DNA of 64,000 bases. Source: Mermis nigrescens. Taxonomy: Eukaryota > Nematoda > Enoplea > Mermithida > Mermithidae. Under the pieces are notes generated by a model. It ran no database searches, was not told the origin of the DNA, and saw nothing but the letters and a program-made list of their open reading frames with translations. How positions within the stretch are numbered: the stretch's first letter is position 1; each line of letters starts with the position of its first letter. Below, piece by piece: positions 35,652 through 47,608 of the stretch. The DNA lies in the NCBI GenBank assembly GCA_036768485.1, contig JAVLUZ010000150.1, positions 2,592,410-2,656,409 of the forward strand, given 5' to 3'. The position numbers and the translations under genes are program-made.

Positions 35652-35780
35652 GTCAGACATCAGTTTGAAATTGGCATCGTCTTTTTCCTTCAGCTGTTGC
35701 ACAAGGCGTACGTTCTGCTCCTGCATTTCTTCAAATGCTTGTCCTGTCACTTCCATTTCCGTTAAAAGAGTTTCCTCTTC
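35652..35780 (-). CDS. Bre1: BRE1, highly conserved exon ([12 protein letters not shown])
   Basis: A 43-codon phase-0 exon between ACTCCTAG and TCTGAC|GTGAGC. The text [17 protein letters not shown] and [13 protein letters not shown] is nearly identical to the same stretch of animal RNF20/RNF40, one of the most conserved parts outside the RING. It is short and easily missed; conservation and phase make it secure. Confidence 0.93.
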
Positions 35781-35872
35781 CTAGGAGTGATGAACAAACT
35801 CTAGCTTAATTTATTGCGTTGATCGGTCTTGGCTCGAAAATGCACAACATTAATCAATCATAGGGTTTTATT

Positions 35873-36070
35873 CATAGGAGGGCAGAACCAAAATTCTGGG
35901 GTGCAAGACGGTCAAAAAATTTTCTCATCAAGTACTATCCATTGGCATCAAAAACTTGCGAAAAAAACAAAAAATTTCGAAAATTGAATACTGGGGAGGG
36001 TATTTTGGTTTCTGGGGAGAGGGTATTCGGCCTGGTGCATATCCCCCATAACCCCCGACGCCCACGTGTG
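35873..36070 (+). mobile_element. CAYA MITE, 198 bp, internally deleted
   Basis: It starts CATAGGAGGGCAG and ends GCCCACGTGTG; flanks GTTTTATT and GTTTTATC (7 of 8). Part of the core between GTCAAAAAAT and TCTCATC is missing. Confidence 0.8.
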
Positions 36071-36133
36071 GTTTTATCCCTTCCTTAATTCTCAACCTTA
36101 AGAATCAAGATACGATGGTGGTCCATATGTACA

Positions 36134-36714
36134 CGGGGGCATAACCAGAGATTTTTTTATGGAAGGGGCGGAGTTTCTGAAGTCCTACATACATCTCGAG
36201 AACCGCAGAAATAACGGAATTTATGAACGTTTCTTGACAAGATCTGTGCCACTATGAAGAAAAAATTTAGAAGGAATTTGACATTTTTTGCTAGATTTCA
36301 ACCTTGCATATAAAAAAATTTATCGTTCAAGCTACATATCTGCGCGTCTACTTTTTCAATATCCAGCTCAAACTCGACTCCAAAATATTTCAAGATGCAT
36401 GTTTTTGTATTTCATTTGAGGCCTTCCAAAGAAAATTAATACGAAAAACAATAAAGCGGCGCAAAGCGCCGGAAAAATTTGACATGTCTGAGCTTCTACG
36501 ATTACAAATATAAGAAAAAATGAGAAATCCGACGCGAAGCGCCAAAACATTATGAGTTCAGCAGCTTGAAAGCGCACTAAAAAACCAGTCTTGGCTGCCT
36601 TTTTTATAGACTTCGAGGAGTTTTAATTTTTTCCTCTAGGGGAACCCTTGCGGGAGAAAATATTTTTTCATCCTAGGATCCGGCTCCTCCGCCCCCCCCG
36701 CTAGCAACGCCCTG
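36134..36714. mobile_element. CAGGGGCGTAACCAG-type hAT-like MITE, 581 bp
   Basis: It starts CGGGGGCATAACCAGAG and ends AGCAACGCCCTG; flanks TATGTACA and CATGTACA (7 of 8). It contains GGCGCAAAGCGCC (~36463) and GACGCGAAGCGCC (~36530). Same family and nearly same length as 50920-51503. Confidence 0.75.
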
Positions 36715-37386
36715 CATGTACATTAACCAAAAGCATAAAGACAAAAAATGTAAGACTGCTCTCGACGTATATAAGATTACTGTAGCTAATATTATTATGA
36801 CGATAGTCAAACACAGATGACAGCACCAAAGCCAACTTTACGAAGGTAGCGAATGCAACTTTTGATGTGAGCATGAGATTAAATAGTACCTAATGAATCA
36901 GGTGAATGCGAACGAAAGTAAGATCACGTGACTATTCACTAAGCTGCTTCTTATATTTTTGCTAGAGATTGTTCGAAGACGTCCAAGTAAGATGAAGTTG
37001 TACGTGGTCAACCCACTTATAAAAACTATTATTTCAAGCTTATGATGACGTGAATAAAACTACATTTTCGGCTCTTTGACATCTATACTACGTATTTTAC
37101 GAAGGATATGAAGTGGAATAAGAAGGGTATACTTGCTAATGTATAAATGAAAGGAAAACCCTTTCATGGATGCATGGGCAAAACTATATTTTGTAAATTA
37201 TCAAATTAATATTCGTTACAATTACTAGCTGCTTCGGCTGAACTTATGTAATGCGATTTGCAAATATGTGCATTCCTATCTTTAAAACAGAGGTAAAGAA
37301 CACTGCCTTATTAATGTGGTCTTTTGACTACGCGTCTTATAATGTATATGTAATTTGCATATTATGTGCATGCATATAAATGTCAC

Positions 37387-37557
37387 CTGTTTACAAGCCG
37401 CTACTTCGCGCTTAAATTTTTCCATCTGCTCCTCCAATTTTTTCGCGTGTTTGTACGGTTCATCGATACCGGGCATAAAATCTTTACCGCGTTTTCTGGC
37501 AATGCAGCAAATATAGGCGCGCAATTTCATATTTTCGTTCTTTAGTAGCTTGTACGT
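37387..37557 (-). CDS. Bre1: BRE1, 57-codon coiled-coil exon
   Basis: A phase-0 exon between CCTTTTTAG and AAACAG|GTGACA. It encodes TYKLLKNENMKLRAYICC followed by a basic patch and KKLEEQMEKFKREVAACKQ. The C-terminal half aligns in position with the EEQIEYLQKKLAMAKQ segment of vertebrate RNF20. The first half, including the IDEPYKH stretch, is not obviously conserved and may be lineage-specific. Confidence 0.82.
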
Positions 37558-38419
37558 CTAAAAAGGAATTGAACAAAAATTAAGAAGATGTATACGACAT
37601 AATAGGGATAGGGACTAGAGAAAGACGTCGATCTACGAATCCTGATTTTTCACTTTCCTCAAATTAAGTCACGCTTTTTTGAAGCCTTTTATCAAGCAAC
37701 AGCGTTTTTCCAATGGTAAAAAATGGTAAAACGAGTGCTTCTTGCTGAATTTACGAGGCTACCGGTAACGGTACTAATGACTGCTGAGGTTTGACTTATT
37801 CAATCATAAAAATTATTTTTTTAATTTTTGTTTCTAAACAGTAAAATTGAAGTAAGAATCGTGTCCAGAAAATTGCTCGCGGAGCAAATGCTCGTCGAAT
37901 ATACCAAATCTTAATTTACCGCGGTGTTTTCTCCATTTTGGAGTGGAATGCATGCCTTAATATTAGGCTACTTGCTTTCTATCAGCTAAAATTATTTATT
38001 ATTTAGTTACTCGTTTTTGCCTAAATTAAGTTAGTATATGTATACCATTAGTATTTTTGCGGATTTATAGCGTTTGATAGCAAACAACGCATTTTTTTCA
38101 TTTTTTGAGCGCAAGTAGGCGATTTTTAAATGCAGCATAAAATTTAAATATGCTTACGTAAATTTTTTTATAATCGTAGGTAGCCTTTTTCGTCGCATAA
38201 TATATTACGTAACTTATTAAGTTTGACCGAAAATTGTTCGATGAGCAATTTTTTGGGAATCATTTGCGACAGCAGGGGCGTTATGGCCAAAATCTGTGAT
38301 GATTTAAAGCAGAGAAGAGACCACTTATTTTACGTATGTCAGATTACACATAGTTCTTTAAAGTACTTAGACAGAATAATGGACAAACATGAGCTTGTGT
38401 CATGAAACTGTGGCGAAAC

Positions 38420-39010
38420 GGCAAACTTATAGTATCGGGGACCGGCCGCACAGTCCGTTTTTGGGGCGGAGCTTCGTTACAAAAGGGAAGCCATGATTGG
38501 TCAGACAAATAAGTGGTCTACCGCGTATTCTCAATGGCAAAGTAAACAAACGCAGGGCATTAATAATTCACGACCGGTAAAACAATAGCTACTGTTAATA
38601 TGGATAAATAAATATGGGTAAATGACAATTAGTAATGTAGCTACGGGAAAAATCTAATTTGTGTTGCGTTATCGGTCGACTTAATAGTAGAATGAATCTA
38701 TTTGAGCTTAATGTAATTTGTAATGACAATTTAAGCGTTATTCAGTACTTTCAAAGCCAAAAATCCTTCACAGTAGTGTCGATTTCATTCCATGCAATGG
38801 AACTTATTCTGATCAAAGAATCGGCAAAATTGAGTGAATATGTCTGGAGATGTCCTAAGTGCAGATCGAAACAGTCGATTCTCTTACTTTTCACTCTAAC
38901 AATAGACAGTAGACCATTTATTTGTCTGACCAATCATAGCCTACCTTCATTAACGAAGCTCCGCCCCCGAAAACAACCGTGCGGCCGGTCCCCGATACTA
39001 TAAGTTTGCC
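38420..39010. mobile_element. 591-bp MITE with ~105-bp inverted repeats
   Basis: Both ends begin GGCAAACTTATAGTATCGGG inwards, and similarity continues about 105 bp, including GATTGGTCAGACAAATAA. Flanked by a perfect 8-bp duplication GGCGAAAC (38412-38419 and 39011-39018). No reading frame is meaningful. Superfamily uncertain: 8-bp duplications fit hAT or P-like elements, but the termini lack CA. Confidence 0.88.
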
Positions 39011-39137
39011 GGCGAAACTTCACGATTTCCGCGCAGTATATTGGTTTCTAAAAATGTTTTCAGGTCTGCGGAGACAGTTGCCTCGCCGTCTGCACTGAAT
39101 ACTGTCCTAGATCCAGTCATATTCGAACAATAACAAA

Positions 39138-39293
39138 CACACGTGAGTGTGGGGGGAATGATGCGGAGGGTTGGGGAGTTAAGAACCTCTAAAGAGTGAT
39201 AAACCCCCAGAATTGATTGTTTAACACGATTTTTGGCTCTTTTTCAAGTTTTACACCACCCAGACCCCAGAATTCGGCTGCTGCCCATGTATG
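39138..39293. mobile_element. CAYA MITE, short variant, 156 bp
   Basis: It starts CACACGTGAG and ends GCCCATGTATG; flanks ATAACAAA and GTAACAAA (7 of 8). The interior matches the short variants at 24907 and 35083. Confidence 0.78.
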
Positions 39294-39334
39294 GTAACAA
39301 ATCTGACTCGCTTAACAATAAGCGGGCTATTGAC

Positions 39335-39547
39335 CATACCTGGGCGTGGGGTGTATGCACCCCCAAAAAACCGAAATACTCCCCCCAATTAATTTTTGGT
39401 TTTTTCGCAATTTTTTGATGCCAATGGATAGTGCTCGATGAGAAACGTTGAAAAATTGTATTTTCGCCATACCACCATTTTTAAGGCCATTCTTTGACCT
39501 TTGAAAAAATCTATCACCCCTCAGAACTTTGGTGCCGCCCACCTATG
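39335..39547 (-). mobile_element. CAYA MITE, 213 bp
   Basis: It starts CATACCTGGGCG and ends GCCCACCTATG with the complete core. The flanks do not match convincingly, so the ends may have decayed. Confidence 0.72.
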
Positions 39548-41399
39548 CTTATATCGTACTGGATACGTACGATACTGTTAAATATTATCTCCAAAAGCTA
39601 CTTATAAAATCATAATAATCTATCAATATGGCCCGTTAAATCAAATACAACCGTTATGAATGTTCTTAATTGATCTACATATGAGCATCAACAAGAAAAC
39701 TGAGCTACAGCAATTTTTTAGCGCCATTCTCATTTGCGCGGCCGCTAATGGCCAGGATAGAGCGTTTGCGCGTGGAGCCTCTCATTATCGCAACAAAAAA
39801 GGTAGAAGTAATAGGCAAGAATAAAGGCATTTTCGAGCGTTTTTCAGCGAGCTCCACACGCTGCTGACGGTAAATTTAAAAAATATATATATATAACATT
39901 TTCACCTCTTTCAACTAATACAAAAAATCTAATATTAAAGCTATCTGTGTACACTGTACACGACTGATTTCTCATTGTCCGGTCCATGCTAGGCTGAGCA
40001 ATTTCTTCAGGCTGTCTTTGCACTGACTTCCGTTTATTGCAAAAAACAACAATACAAAAAGTCAGTAAGTGGATGCAGAGAGCACCAAAAATTGTTCTCT
40101 CAATGTCAAGCACAAGATTCGGCTGTTTATAAAACAAATATAATATACAAACAATTAATCTGGCGAAAAGCGCCATAAAAACATGGGTTCCCTTTCTGCA
40201 AAGTTACTAAAGCAGGTACTCTGCTCGATGATGATGAAACAAAAAACAGTGATGGGGAAACAGAAATAATACGTTTTTAACAAATTCGGGCGCCGAAAAA
40301 TTTTTAAAAATCTTTTTTTCAAAAATGCCGTTAAAATATTTAAATTTCTATTTTTTCATGCAAAAAAGCCTCTGCGCCGATCTAAAAACAGTGCTGATCA
40401 GAATTGTTTTTAAACAAATTTAAGAAGTAATCTATTTTTAAAAGCATACGCCATTTTCAAGTACAAAATTTGAAATGAATAATTACGAAGACATAAGACT
40501 ATACAAATGAAATGAACATGCCCGTGAGTCGAGTTTGACTCGCAGAATACCCGTTTCTTTGAAAAATTTTCGTATTGCATTCTTAAAAGATGACATTAAT
40601 AAAAAAAAGGTCATATGACACGAGCTGACTTCATCTGACGAACTATGAACAAAAATTTGACATTAAATGAAAATAAAATAACTCATTTAATTCCCCCCCC
40701 AAAAGAAACTCAATTTAACACCCTCCCAGAGCTTTTGACCATAAACATGTATGCATGACATTGTACAGTAGGCAATGGATGTTGTCAGAACCTTCGAATG
40801 ACTGATAATCGAGCTAAGTGTAAGCTTATCAAATTTTACTTCAAAACTTCAGTCAATCGTATATGTAGGTAGGTTGTAATTAAATTTTAGTTGCAATATT
40901 AAAAATAATCATTATATAAACCGAACCCACGTGACTATCAATCATAGGCGCACAAGGTACGGTTCGGCGGGGGAAGCGGGTAAAATCTTAGAAATCCAAA
41001 ACAGTAAATTTAGCGTTCGTGAATTTTTTCGTTGCTTAAACGACCAAAATAGTCAAAATAGCATATAAAACGTCTTTTTGTAGTGATTTCGCATTTTTAA
41101 AGCCTCTTTAGTCCATTTTGTCTGTTTTATATCACCATTAACACTAAAAGATACAGAAATTAATCAATTTTTGGCGCTTTTTGGGTAAACAAATATGCAA
41201 AAATACTAATCTGGCGCGAAGCGTCAATTTTTTATTGGCATTTTCACTGCTTTTGATCTGAAAAATCAAGCAAAAAAACGTTTCGTCGGCTCAAAATCAC
41301 CGGACAGTACCCGTCTGACCGACCCTTCGGCGGGGCAATACCGTCCCTATGTGCACGTATGTTATACATAGGTACAGTAACAAATTTCTGACGACTTAC

Positions 41400-41646
41400 T
41401 TCGGTTCTAATCTTTTCTTCGCTAGTAGCTTGTTTGACTGACAAAGCATTAAGCTCTAAATCGGCGCATTTCTTTTGTACGTTTTTCAACATTGTCCTCA
41501 ATTCAGCGACGTCAAGTTTTTGACTTCTTCGCCGAAGTGCGAATCATCGAAATCGGCCGATGTCGAAACTTCGCCGCTCCGTTCTAGCTCGGCTAAAATT
41601 TTGTCACTTTGGTCGGTAGGAACGCGCATGTGATGCTCAACTTCCT
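41400..41646 (-). CDS. Bre1: BRE1, exon with apparent 1-base frameshift
   Basis: The acceptor is TCTTTGCAG and the donor CCGAA|GTAAGT is a perfect consensus. Two bases complete a Glu codon and the frame reads EEVEHHMRVPTDQSDKILAE and on to HFGEEVK, then hits a TGA. The Bre1-like continuation LDVAELRTMLKNVQKK lies in another frame of the same exon. The switch falls at a run of five T (plus strand 41517-41521). The exon length (247 nt) is one base short of what its entry and exit phases require. A sequencing or assembly slip in the homopolymer is the simplest reading; a true frameshift allele would remove the RING domain. The product resembles the acidic, charged region before the last coiled coils of Bre1. 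Confidence 0.78.
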
Positions 41647-41693
41647 CTGCAAAGAATAAGCCTTTTCAATTTTAGCTCTAATAATAATGGAGT

Positions 41694-42079
41694 CCGTCTA
41701 CGACGTTTTGGGGCCGACGTCTTGGCGCCAGCAACTTATAAATTATTCTAATTAAATCAATTTTTGAGCAATTTTAAATTAAATCATATATTCAGAAAGC
41801 AGATTCTACACGTTACAAAATAGCATAGTGTTTTTTCAATTCGATGAGCATTCATTTGTGTACGACTGAAAAACTGTAAAAAATCCAGTGTATTTTTACA
41901 TGCATTTAATTATCTCACTAAATTCAAAGATATTCTAAAAGTTATTTATACCATCACGTAGATAATTGAATGGGCTTACAGAATCTAAATTATACTTCAA
42001 TAATAAATAAATTTAAAAATAATATATCATATTACAAAGAGTGTGGCGCCAAAACAGCGGCGCCAAAACGTCCCATTCC
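41694..42079. mobile_element. 386-bp MITE with 10-bp duplication (Mutator-like?)
   Basis: It is flanked by a perfect 10-bp repeat ATAATGGAGT (41684-41693 and 42080-42089). Inverted ends share GACGTTTTGGCGCC followed by CGTTTTGGCGCCA, with mismatches in the outermost ~8 bases. The duplication length suggests a Mutator-like origin (inference). It sits 47 bp upstream of the Bre1 acceptor at 41647. Confidence 0.8.
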
Positions 42080-42189
42080 ATAATGGAGTATTATATCATC
42101 GAAGCAGGATGATAAAATTAATAACTTGCTAGTAGCAGTACATCTGACAGATTAATTTGATCTTTCATCTAAAATTTGGCTGTCCGCCA

Positions 42190-42358
42190 CCACACGTGGG
42201 CGTGGGGGAAGGGGTTGGGGGGTTCGTACCTTCCCCACAAGAAGTTTAAACACCCCCTCCCCCAGCAGATTACTGTAGAACCCCAGAATTCAATTTTTAG
42301 TAACATTTTTGGCGATTTACCCCATCCTGAAGCCCCAGAATTTCAGTGCTGCCCACTG
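42190..42358. mobile_element. CAYA MITE, short variant
   Basis: It starts CACACGTGGGCGTGG and ends TGCTGCCCACTG. The interior matches the variant at 24907 (AGTAACATTTTTGGCG). No clean duplication was found. Confidence 0.65.
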
Positions 42359-42359
42359 C

Positions 42360-44640
42360 CACCCAATATAGAATTTTCCTCAACTCACGAATTTCGAGCA
42401 AGTTTTTAAAGCCCTTTCCATTTAGTTTTTAGACAAGCAGTTAATCTAGACTAATACGTCACAAATTGAAATTATTGGCATCTATGCATATTCTCAGAAT
42501 GGTGACATATGTATGTTCCCCATCTCCGAACTGAATTTTTAGTTTCTAAATGAGTATAAGTTGAGTGAGAATCGAAAAAAACAAAAGCAAATTTTCATCA
42601 AAAAATTCCGAGAATTCGATAGGTAAAATAATTATGTAAAAAGGGTTTGTAATTAAAGAATGGTGAATTAAGGACGCCTTCCAGAATTTTTGAAATGTCT
42701 TACATATGTAGATCGATATGGTTAAGGCTGAGGGATCACAATGAATTAGCAGAAATACGAATTAGTCAGGAATATTGCTGAAGGGCTGTAAAATTTTTTT
42801 GAGATTCCTTTTAAAATATCACAGCAGCAAAGATTTCAAAGTTCGTACAGAGCTTTTATAAACCAACTTTGTAACATGTACAAAAACTTTTTGGAGTGAT
42901 ACGATAATCATTTCAAATCATTTTCGCATTTTCAGTAAAGCCTCCGAAAATTTTCGACGCTTTGCGTCATATATCGTAATTAACCTTTTAGAGTCTGCTC
43001 TATGATACAGATGTGCTACAGCGATGCAATCTTAATATGTTTCAAATCTGTAAAATGTAAGACTGTATGCAAAAAATCAGAACAAAAGCTCTCCTCTCTA
43101 AGTCAATTTGGCAATTTCATTCAATTTTCAATAAGTAAAATTTTACAGTGAATAGAAGTAAGTCATAATATCATACGTTTACTCATTCGGACATTTACCT
43201 ATCCGCAGTTGTTATCGATAGTCCAATGAACTTACACTCAAAGTTTAGTTATGTGGCTAGCATGCTTCTGAGCTATTAATAAATGTTAGAAATCAGTAGT
43301 TATATAAAGTTTGATAAAGTACATGGCAAGTTCTACAGATCAAAAACACATGGAATTGTGCATGACTTCAAGAAACTGTGTCTCAAAACCTCTAAAGATT
43401 CATGGCTCTGTAAGTTATAGTTAAAAAAAAGTAAAGCAAAGTTAGGTAGAGCAGGTAATTTCTGCAAAAGCACCTAAAATTATTTACAGAAACACTTGAA
43501 TTTTAGCCTAAAAACCGCTAGAAATCAAAAAGCTACATTGTTGTGTAATCGTAACACATAAAATCAAGTAAAGAATCCCATAAACCTGCATTTAATATTT
43601 TGAATATGTGCATTGGAGTCATACCAGAATGCTTGTGGAGCTCTAGAAAATTGAACAAATGCACGAGAGGTCGCTAAAGAGCATAGCCTAGGTTACATAT
43701 GCTGCCCCATAGGTTTTGTTCTCTTTCCAGGAATTGAATATATTAAATATTTTTGCACTCCTAGGAGCCAACGTTCCCAAACAGGAACATCAAATATAAA
43801 TTTAACCATAACTTTTGATGAACAACTAAATAAAAATGAATAACATACTAAAATGATCAGAAAACCTCTGCAAACATGTCTGCATGACATTTGGCTCAAA
43901 ACTTTTGTATGTCGATTGACAATATGCAAATTTCTAAACATGACAAACTTTCGCTATTTTTGTCTAACCCATGACAGTATAGCATAGCAAATACTCATAA
44001 CTAAGTCTTGAAATTGCTATGAGAGGATAAGTAAACATCTTGTTTCTCATCCAAAACAAGTCTTATTCAAATTAGATGAGTAGTTGTTTTGCAACAAAAT
44101 TTTGAAAATATGTTCCCGATTGGGAATGTTGGCCACTAAAAGGGTTAAGATTTATTTAGCTCCAAGCGCAACCATTAAAAATCCCAAAATCAATTTTTGA
44201 ATCATCTCAAGCCTCTTTGTACAGGCGTAAACATTTTTTACATATATTTCTCCTGTTTTTGAAGATTGTATGCAGGAAAACGAACTGATAATTTGGCACT
44301 GTTTTTGCTATTTGAAGACAAAGTAAGCTTTTTCATTTTTATGTTACCTACCCTGAATTCATAAGCGCGATGGCATTGATTGCGAAACTCAATCATCGTA
44401 TTGCAATTGCAGCATCATTTTTGATTCTACAATGCAAATTATTATAGATTTCTGAGTCCATTTTTGTGCAAATTTAGCTGAAAACTCATAGAAATTTCTA
44501 CGCTTACGCTAGACTAATATTATCTGCTGAATAACATCTTTTGTACAGCGGATGAGACACAGATTACTGGCTGACCATATGTAAAGAATGTGTATTTTTA
44601 CAATATACATGTACGTTCAGATCTTAAATGTACAGTGATA
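42360..44640. other. Bre1 intron segment, mostly unassigned
   Basis: Unassigned AT-rich sequence with decayed TGTACAAA-family fragments at ~42840-43010 (with GACGCTTTGCGTC) and ~44160-44620. No exon seen. Confidence 0.5.
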
Positions 44641-45620
44641 ATGGATAAAAGCATAAGAAAATTTAATAAAAATATATAAAAATTAAATAAAACAAAATGA
44701 AATTAAATAAAAATAAAATTCGAGTTTGAATTGTAGCCAAAACAGAAGCCAATTAGTTTAGTTTTTGGAGGTTTCATGGCAACAATTTTGACTCAAAAAT
44801 AATATGATTCATAATTAACGTTTAATTGTAGGACTGGGGAAAATGGAAGTTTTTTGTACGATATAAATCTTGAAATTAGAAAAATTTAAGCGAGTAGCAA
44901 AAATTTATAGGTATTCACTATATGAATGCTAAAGCGATCATTAGGTAATTAAATACATATATACAAAAAAACTGTAGCACGAAACTGTAGCAAGTTCTTC
45001 TCTGATGACCTCGTCTGTTTATATGATTTTTTTCCTGCGTTCCTTTTTTCCTTTTTCTTTTCTTTTTATGTAGGCCTTCGTTTTATAATCCTGCCTACTT
45101 TTTCTGTTTCATTTAGACTTTTGCACCTCATCAAACATGTAATCTCTCATAATATAATTTTTTTAGGTACACTTGTGCTATTTCACGCGTCCTTTTTGTT
45201 TCTTTCTTACTAATAGCATGATGCACCTCTATATCTGTCTTTCTTTCTTCTCTTTCCTTTTTTTAGTATTTGCCTTTTTATTTATGTATTTATTTATTTA
45301 ATTATTTTTTCTCCTCATTTTCCCTTTTTTCTTTTTGCTTGTTTCCCGTATTGATGACTTCTTAGTAACACTATATGTATGTATAAGTAAAAAATCATCT
45401 TATGCTAAATTATGTACATTAGGGGCCTCATTTCCTTCAAGGCGTGGATATTCATTATTCAAAGTCACTGGTACAACATAGTACAATTAACGCGGTTGCA
45501 TTTTGATATCGCAATTTTAAAATAATAAAAAATAAATAAGCGAGACAAGGGTCATTTGAACTAACTTGGGTCTATATTCACTTTAAAAATTAGTTGAAAA
45601 TAAAGGCCAAAGAGATACAT
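44640..45620. other. AT-rich intron stretch without recognised elements
   Basis: Part of the 5.7-kb Bre1 intron. It contains A-rich AATAAAA words (44650-44720) and a long pyrimidine-rich tract (45040-45340). No exon, no delimited transposon. Confidence 0.6.
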
Positions 45621-45625
45621 ATGCG

Positions 45626-47329
45626 GGGTGTTCGGAAAAAAGGATATGTTTTTATTTTTTCAACAACTTTTTAACAAGTTGAAAAAAGTTGATAAAACTT
45701 TCCACAGATGACCTGATATACATATATCGTTTACCTTGTGCCAAGAGTTAATTGTCGTACTATACATTTAGCTGATACTACAGTACAAATTCAAAGGTAA
45801 ACCTTGACCTAGCTTTGAAACACCACATTTTGTCTAGATAAAGCTCAGCGTCGTTTAAATTTATGTAATAAATGTCAGAATTTGTTTGGGTAGCTCAAGA
45901 AGGTTAGTACATGATATTTAAATGAAAACAATATTAAGATGGCGCTGAAAGCACAATTGCAGTTTTAGAGTGTTCACTGATCTCAGTGTCAATGTTGTCT
46001 CAAATATCGCACATTTCCTAAGGAGAAGAAGTTAGACCAGGGTGAAGCACGCTGTGATGTAATTTTCTTCAAAATGCATAAATACGGATTAAGAGGCATC
46101 TAGTTGAGCAAAATTAATTATTTCAAGCAGGTTTGTGCACAAGTTTCGTACAGTCACTAATTTTATTAAAGCGTCACACCACTGTTTTTTTTGTACGAAA
46201 CAAAGATTTTGAGGCTCGTACAAAGATTTTTGGAGCCATCTTTGTACAATGTAAAAAGACTTTTTGGGGCAAAGTAATAGTAATTTTAACGTTTTTTGGA
46301 GTATTTTTTAGCAAAATTTCTAAAATTTTCGACGCTTCGCGCCGAGTATCATAATTACATTCTATTCAGCTTCAAGCTCGGGCATTTAACACTCCGAAAT
46401 CTATCTGTAAGCATCTTTGTACATATTGAAGCATCTTTTACATCTATTTTCACTGTTTTATAAAGATTTTATGCAGAAAAAAGAACTATTAAACAACTTT
46501 GCACTGTTTTCTGCCGTTTGAAGATAAAATTGACTCTTTCATCTTTGCGTTGTATTAAATTCATAAGCAAATTGGTGTCTATTATGAGATTCAGTCAGCA
46601 CATTGCAACCGCTTATTATTTATAATTGTGTAACACAAGTCATTTTAACTTGCTGAGTCGAATTTTATGTGTAATTTCAACCTAAGACTCATGAAAATTT
46701 TGGCGTTTCGGGCCGAACTAATATAACCAGCTGAATTTAGGACAAAGTTACACCTTTTGCGAAGCGTGCGGGTCACGGATAACAATCTAGTAGTATATAA
46801 AAATGTGTACATTCAATTGCATATCTATATGTTATATGTACAAAAAAATTTTCGCTCGTACAAAGACTTTTCCGTAGATCTTTGTACTTGTACAAAGAGG
46901 CTCGTACAAAAAAAACAGTGCGTCACACTTTGCTGTGCAAATTTTAAAGGCAACAATTCGTGTAATGATGGGTCCGAACTTCCAACGACACATAATTTTT
47001 GATTTAAAATTACTACATAATATTCAGAGAACATCCTAAATATAAAATGAAACTTATTAAACGTCACAGTACAACTTCCTGATCAGAGGATTGGTGCAGC
47101 AGGTAGCGTACCATGCATTGTAAAAATGGAAAATTTACAGTAAATTCGTGGTCGAGTTTGATTAATAAGGCGCCAAGCAACTAGCACCGAGCGATATACT
47201 ATAATTTTTTGCTAGCATATTTAAATTAGTTGTACCATAAACTGGCAAAAAAATTTTTAACAGTCTTTCAATTTTCGTGATTTTCAACCAAAAAACAAAA
47301 TGAACCCTTTTTTCCTAACACCCTGTATG
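45626..47329. mobile_element. Mariner-like element, ~1.7 kb, carrying a nested MITE
   Basis: Left GGGGTGTTCGGAAAAAAGG and right CCTTTTTTCCTAACACCCTG are inverted repeats of ~25 bp (with a few mismatches). The 741-bp MITE 46180-46920 lies inside; without it the element is ~0.95 kb. No open transposase frame. Confidence 0.55.
46180..46920. mobile_element. 741-bp hAT-like MITE, TGTAC family
   Basis: The two ends are perfect inverted repeats of CACTGTTTTTTTTGTACGA, and the element is flanked by a perfect 8-bp duplication CGTCACAC (46172-46179 and 46921-46928). The subterminal regions are full of TTTGTACA/TGTACAAAG motifs. It contains the GGCGCTTCGCGCC-type motif at ~46328 and ~46705. There is no coding capacity. 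It lies inside a mariner-like repeat in a Bre1 intron. Confidence 0.9.
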
Positions 47330-47352
47330 TACAGGCACAGCTATATTTTTAC

Positions 47353-47608
47353 CATTAGACAAAGAAACGTGGGCACAATTTTCGTGTGATTTTCGCTCAG
47401 TGTCCAATTCTTTCTGCACTTTAGCAATGGTTGACACAGCGTCCTTCCATTTTCTTTTGAAACGCTGCACTTCGCTCCTAAATTGGCCGTTTTGCACTTT
47501 GTAGCTGGTCAACAACTGCCGCATTTCTTTGTTGAGCGGACCCGACTGCTCATTGGCCGCCAAATTTTGCTCGAATTCAACTCGCAGCATTTCATACTCG
47601 CGACGAAC
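47353..47608 (-). CDS. Bre1: BRE1, exon with conserved EFEQxLAANEQ block
   Basis: The acceptor ATCTGTAG is followed in phase 0 by VRREYEMLRVEFEQNLAANE, a landmark of the Bre1 family, then a Lys/Arg-rich coil (EVQRFKRKWKDAV). The exon has 85 codons plus 1 base and ends AATG|GTAAAA, leaving phase 1, which fits the following exon. The reading frame stays open beyond this donor, but it enters a region matching the end of a mariner-like repeat (right end ~47329), so the donor at 47352 is preferred. Confidence 0.85.

Larger units (their letters stand above)
37558..41399. other. Bre1 intron, 3.8 kb
   Basis: Contains the 591-bp MITE (38420-39010) and two CAYA MITEs (39138-39293, 39335-39547). The rest (37560-38410, 39560-41390) shows no delimited element apart from a GGCGCGAAGCGTC motif at ~41214. 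Confidence 0.6.

Noticed and set aside
38659..39003. 114-codon frame
   Set aside because: It lies inside the 591-bp MITE and overlaps one of its inverted repeats; no coding signature.
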